Shown: positions 48,308 through 51,018 of the stretch, in pieces
Layout: each line of letters begins with the position of its first letter
Position numbering within the stretch: the stretch's first letter is position 1
NCBI GenBank assembly: GCA_910589155.1
Contig: CAJURY010000004.1
Span: 93,335-144,352, forward strand
Origin: an uncultured Oscillospiraceae bacterium
GTDB lineage: Bacteria; Bacillota; Clostridia; Oscillospirales; Oscillospiraceae
Direction of reading: 5' to 3'
DNA: 51,018 bases
The notes under the pieces: model-generated
Told to the model about the DNA's origin: nothing
The model's input: the letters and a program-made list of their open reading frames with translations, nothing else
The model's database searches: none
Position numbers and translations under genes: made by a program

Positions 48308-48622
48308 ATGGATGAACAGTATATTCGGGATCAAATTTCTAAGTTGAGAATCAAGAAAAATGTTTCTGAGTATCGAATGAGTGCTGATTTAGGCCATAGC
48401 AACAGTTATATACACAGCATTTCATCCGGCAGAGCGTTGCCCTCTATGAGCGAGTTTTTATATATTTGCGAATATCTCGGCGTAACGCCCAAGGCGTTCT
48501 TTGATGAGGAAATCCACGCGCCCCAGTTGGTAGACGAATTATATAAGCTGTCCGCCGATTTGGAGGAAGCGGACGTGGAGCTTTTAATCCAAATGGCAAA
48601 GCGTTTGAGAAAGGCAAAATAA
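48308..48622 (+). CDS. XRE-like helix-turn-helix regulator
   Basis: A 104-aa DNA-binding protein. Residues about 8-65 form an HTH_3-type domain (ISKLRIKKNVSEYRMSADLGHSNSYIHSISSGRALPSMSEFLYICEYLGVTP), followed by a short acidic helix that may dimerise. The ATG at 48308 is 6 bases after a G-rich ribosome site (AAAAGGGGGGG). The divergent partner is the SLOG-like gene, and the intergenic 130 bp is AT-rich. The terminator at 48710-48741 follows. Confidence 0.85.
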   Translation: MDEQYIRDQISKLRIKKNVSEYRMSADLGHSNSYIHSISSGRALPSMSEFLYICEYLGVTPKAFFDEEIHAPQLVDELYKLSADLEEADVELLIQMAKRLRKAK

Positions 48623-48671
48623 CCCGGAGTCCGTTATAGCCGTCCGCCGGGCGGCGGCTTTCACAAGGTTG

Positions 48672-48741
48672 TAGGGCGCGGTCATAACCGCCCCGGACAA
48701 TAGAATGCGGTAGGGGCGAACCTGTGTGTTCGCCCTTTTTT
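48672..48741 (+). terminator. Repeat-derived terminator after the HTH gene
   Basis: GGGCGAA (48714-48720), loop CCTGTGTG and TTCGCCC (48729-48735) followed by T6 is a clear intrinsic terminator built from the dispersed palindrome. A GCGCGGTCATAACCGCCCC motif at 48677-48695 belongs to another repeat family. Confidence 0.8.
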
Positions 48742-48810
48742 CGCGCCTATGCCCCGTTTTCCCAACCCGCAGTTGCAATTGTATCTGTGAATGGGGCGTT
48801 TCGTTTTTCC

Positions 48811-48839
48811 TTGACTTTTTTCCTGGGAAAGGGTAAACT
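48811..48839 (+). promoter_or_regulatory. Promoter of the double-GNAT operon
   Basis: TTGACT (48811-48816) and TAAACT (48834-48839) with a 17-bp spacer. Confidence 0.65.
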
Positions 48840-48873
48840 GAACCCATACCTTATTATAGAGGAGCTGCGTTTC

Positions 48874-49881
48874 GTGCCTGCAAGACCCCTGATCGATTTA
48901 ACAAAATGGCCGTATCTGCGCCCGGCGCAAGAATCCGACCTTCCCGCCATGCTGGAAATTTACCGCCCCTATGTGGAGCAAACGGCGGTAAGCTTTGAAT
49001 ACGCCCTCCCTACCCTGGCGGAGTTTACTCAGCGGTTTCACGCCCATACCGCCCGGTTTCCCTGGCTTGTCTGGGCGGAAAAGGGAGAAATCTGCGGCTA
49101 CGCCTACGCCGGCGCGCCCTGGGAGCGGACGGCCTACGGCTACTGCGCCGAGTGCTCTGTTTACATAAAACCGGAGCAACAGCGCCGGCAGATCGGCGCG
49201 AGCCTGTATGAAGCGTTGGAGCAAATTTTGACCTTGCAGGGCTATCGTCTGGCTTACGCCCTGATTACCACGGAAAACTCCGGTTCTTTGCGTTTTCATG
49301 AAGCGCTGGGGTATGCCCACCGTACCCTGTTTCCCAACTGCGGCTATAAATTCGGCCGCTGGCATGGGGTTGTTTGGATGGAAAAGCAGCTAAATCCCTT
49401 TGGCGCGCCAAAGGCGTTCCCCGCAAGCTGGCGGAGCTACCCTGTTTTGCGTCATTATCAGCCCTCGGATTGCCCGGCGCTGGAAAAGCTGTTTTACGAT
49501 ACCGTCCACACTGTCTGCGCCAAGGATTATACCCCGGAGGCTCTGGACGCCTGGGCGCCGGTGGGGGCGCGGAACTGGAACGAGTCTTTTTTAGAGCATC
49601 GCACCCTTGTGGCGGAACTGGATGGGGAAATTGTGGGCTTTGGGGATGCGGACGGCTCTTACTTGGATCGCCTGTATGTGAGCTGCCGCCATCAGCGGCG
49701 GAAAATCGCCACGCTTTTGTGCGACGCGCTGGAAACGGCAATGCCTATGGAGACCCATGCTTCCCTCACGGCGCGTCCCTTCTTTGAAAAAAGAGGCTAC
49801 CGGGTTCTCAGGCGGCAGCAGGTGGAGCGAAACGGACAGCTTTTGACCAATTTTGTGATGAAAAAGGAGGAAAAACAATGA
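48874..49881 (+). CDS. Two-domain GNAT acetyltransferase
   Basis: A 335-aa protein of two GNAT domains. Residues about 15-175 resemble phosphinothricin-type acetyltransferases (YLRPAQESDLPAMLEIYRPYVEQTAVSFEYALPT, SVYIKPEQQRRQIGASLYEAL, FPNCGYKFGRWHGVVWMEK). Residues about 190-330 are a second, YafP-like GNAT (DGEIVGFGDADGSYLDRLYVSCRHQRRKIATLLCDAL). Each may acetylate an amine or toxin. The GTG start at 48874 has GAGGAG 9 bases upstream; the ORF extends to 48724 but includes the promoter and terminator. The stop overlaps the LOG gene by 4 bp. Confidence 0.85.
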   Translation: MPARPLIDLTKWPYLRPAQESDLPAMLEIYRPYVEQTAVSFEYALPTLAEFTQRFHAHTARFPWLVWAEKGEICGYAYAGAPWERTAYGYCAECSVYIKPEQQRRQIGASLYEALEQILTLQGYRLAYALITTENSGSLRFHEALGYAHRTLFPNCGYKFGRWHGVVWMEKQLNPFGAPKAFPASWRSYPVLRHYQPSDCPALEKLFYDTVHTVCAKDYTPEALDAWAPVGARNWNESFLEHRTLVAELDGEIVGFGDADGSYLDRLYVSCRHQRRKIATLLCDALETAMPMETHASLTARPFFEKRGYRVLRRQQVERNGQLLTNFVMKKEEKQ

Positions 49882-50417
49882 AGCTTTGCGTTTACGGGGC
49901 GGCAAGCAACGATATTCACCAGGATTATTTGTGGGCGGCGGAAATGCTGGGCATCACCCTGGCAAAAAAAGGAATCGGCCTTGTGTTCGGCGCGGGGGAT
50001 ACCGGCGTCATGGGCGCCTGCGCCAGAGGCTGCGCCGCTATGGGCGGGGAGATTATCGGCGTTGCCCCCCGCTTTTTCGACGAACCGGGGATTTTGTTTC
50101 AGGGGTGCACCCAGATGCATTTTACCGAGACCATGCGCCAGCGCAAGGAGCTGATGGAGCAGCTCAGCGACGGCTTTCTTATGGCGCCTGGGGGCATCGG
50201 CACCTTTGAGGAATTTTTTGAGATTCTCACCCTGCGTCAGCTTGGGCGGCACCAGAAGCCAATTGCTATTTTAAATGTACGGGGCTATTACGATCCCCTG
50301 CTTGCGCTGCTGGAAAACGCGGCGGCGGAGCATTTTCTGGGAAGCGACGTGCTGAAAATGTTTACGGTTTTCAGCGACCCTGCGAAGCTGCCCTATGCCT
50401 TGGAGAAGCTGCGATGA
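49878..50417 (+). CDS. LOG-family (TIGR00730-type) nucleoside monophosphate phosphoribohydrolase
   Basis: A 179-aa Rossmann-fold protein. It has LVFGAGDTGVMGACARG (about 35-51), MRQRK (86-90) and PGGIGTFEE (104-112), the LOG motifs, so it may release the base from cytokinin-type or other nucleoside 5'-monophosphates. Many members are annotated as lysine decarboxylase in error. It overlaps both neighbours by 4 bp (ATGA on each side), so three genes form one translational unit. Confidence 0.9.
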   Translation: MKLCVYGAASNDIHQDYLWAAEMLGITLAKKGIGLVFGAGDTGVMGACARGCAAMGGEIIGVAPRFFDEPGILFQGCTQMHFTETMRQRKELMEQLSDGFLMAPGGIGTFEEFFEILTLRQLGRHQKPIAILNVRGYYDPLLALLENAAAEHFLGSDVLKMFTVFSDPAKLPYALEKLR

Positions 50418-50872
50418 GAATTTTGGTAAGCGCCTGCCTTTTGGGGGTTGGCTGCAAATATTCCGGCGGGGACAACGCGGATCCTGCCGTGATTGCCTTG
50501 CAAGAGGGGGTTGAACTGATTCCTGTATGCCCGGAGCAGCTTGGGGGATTGCCCACGCCGAGACCCTGCGCGGAGCGGGCGGGAGCACGGGTGATGACGG
50601 AAGCCGGGGAGGAGGTAACGCCTCAGTTTCAAAAGGGCGCGGAAGAAACCTTACGCCTTGCAAAGCTTTTAGGCTGCCGCGCCGCGCTGCTCAAGAGCCG
50701 GTCGCCCTCTTGCGGCAGCATTGAAATTTATGACGGCAGTTTTTCTCACCGGCGGGTTTTGGGGCGGGGCGTCACCGCAGAAAAGCTTGTCCAGGCCAGA
50801 ATCCCCGTTTTTGACGAGGAGCATCTTGACGCGCTGAAATGCTTTGTTTTCTGTGAAAAAGCAGATATATAG
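50414..50872 (+). CDS. DUF523 / TudS-like desulfidase family protein
   Basis: A 152-aa cysteine-rich protein. Conserved Cys lie in SACLLG (C8), CPEQLGG and SPSCGS, the DUF523 pattern; TudS members bind a 4Fe-4S cluster and remove sulfur from thiouracil-type substrates. Here the substrate is unknown, but a link to modified nucleobases fits the adjacent LOG hydrolase. It overlaps the LOG gene by 4 bp. Confidence 0.87.
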   Translation: MRILVSACLLGVGCKYSGGDNADPAVIALQEGVELIPVCPEQLGGLPTPRPCAERAGARVMTEAGEEVTPQFQKGAEETLRLAKLLGCRAALLKSRSPSCGSIEIYDGSFSHRRVLGRGVTAEKLVQARIPVFDEEHLDALKCFVFCEKADI

Positions 50873-50978
50873 ATAAAATGGCTTGTAGAAAAATTTAAAA
50901 AACGAAATAGGTTGCCGTGCCTGATGCAACCAGCTTCCGGCAATGTAAAAAATATTTTGATTTTTTTGAAAAAAGTAC

Positions 50979-51007
50979 TTGACAAAAGAGGGAAGGGGTG
51001 GTATCAT
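50979..51007 (+). promoter_or_regulatory. Promoter reading out of the window
   Basis: TTGACA (50979-50984) and TATCAT (51002-51007) with a 17-bp spacer. Its gene lies beyond the window. The gap 50873-50978 is AT-rich, with a weak GGTTGC...GCAACC hairpin near 50910-50928. Confidence 0.75.
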
Positions 51008-51018
51008 AAGCAAGCTGT

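Overview
The window looks like a chromosomal piece of a spore-forming Clostridia, probably Oscillospirales (Oscillospiraceae/Ruminococcaceae-like). Evidence: high-GC coding sequence with strong AGGAGG ribosome binding sites, a yabP-yabQ-divIC-yabR block, spo0A, a bofA homologue, RNase Y, and a clostridial purine gene set with a stand-alone AICAR transformylase, a PurO-type IMP cyclohydrolase and a second PurF-like protein. The species cannot be named from sequence alone.

Region 1 (1-14,871): a tandem 106-bp repeat, then one long minus-strand purine operon transcribed from about 14,840 down to 291 in the order purE, purC, purF-like, purF, purM, purN, purO-like, purB, AICAR transformylase, purD, purL. 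A consensus promoter (14,843-14,871) feeds a leader with a convincing ZTP/ZMP (pfl) riboswitch and a terminator hairpin, so the operon probably responds to Z nucleotides, the AICAR intermediates that build up when formyl-folate is short. With the split PurH, the visible genes cover the pathway from PRPP to IMP except purK, which is not in this window, plus purB, which also serves AMP synthesis.

Region 2 (15,068-21,600): sporulation/division genes yabP, yabQ, divIC and yabR; a FabG-like reductase, rpiB and rnhA; then a compact cassette of an HSL-type esterase, an HxxxDG acyltransferase and a zinc-ribbon membrane protein (DUF6320-like). Region 3 (21,791-25,280): a redox island of lower GC: ferredoxin, NapH-like membrane Fe-S protein, thioredoxin, Crp/Fnr regulator and a CoA-disulfide reductase with a rhodanese domain.

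Region 4 (25,587-38,757): tRNA-Leu(TAG), rny behind a perfect consensus promoter, pyrF with a Met where the catalytic Lys is expected, a homocysteine methyltransferase, a MATE exporter, an operon of a ParB-like/BMP fusion protein, a metallophosphoesterase and a split chromate transporter, then PAP2, spo0A, a small exporter and bofA. Region 5 (39,102-42,330): an AT-rich TIR-domain gene, probably acquired and possibly defensive, next to pncB (NAD salvage) and a small membrane protein.

Region 6 (42,331-51,018): repeat-rich intergenic DNA, a membrane protein, a GH38 alpha-mannosidase, and the most striking feature: three tandem type I toxin-antitoxin modules (46,558-47,711). Each has a 27-28 aa holin-like toxin on the minus strand and an antisense RNA of about 95 nt on the plus strand. 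A SLOG-fold protein, a divergent HTH regulator, a double GNAT, a LOG-family hydrolase and a DUF523/TudS-like protein follow. Several dispersed intergenic repeat families recur through the window, and some copies appear to serve as terminators.
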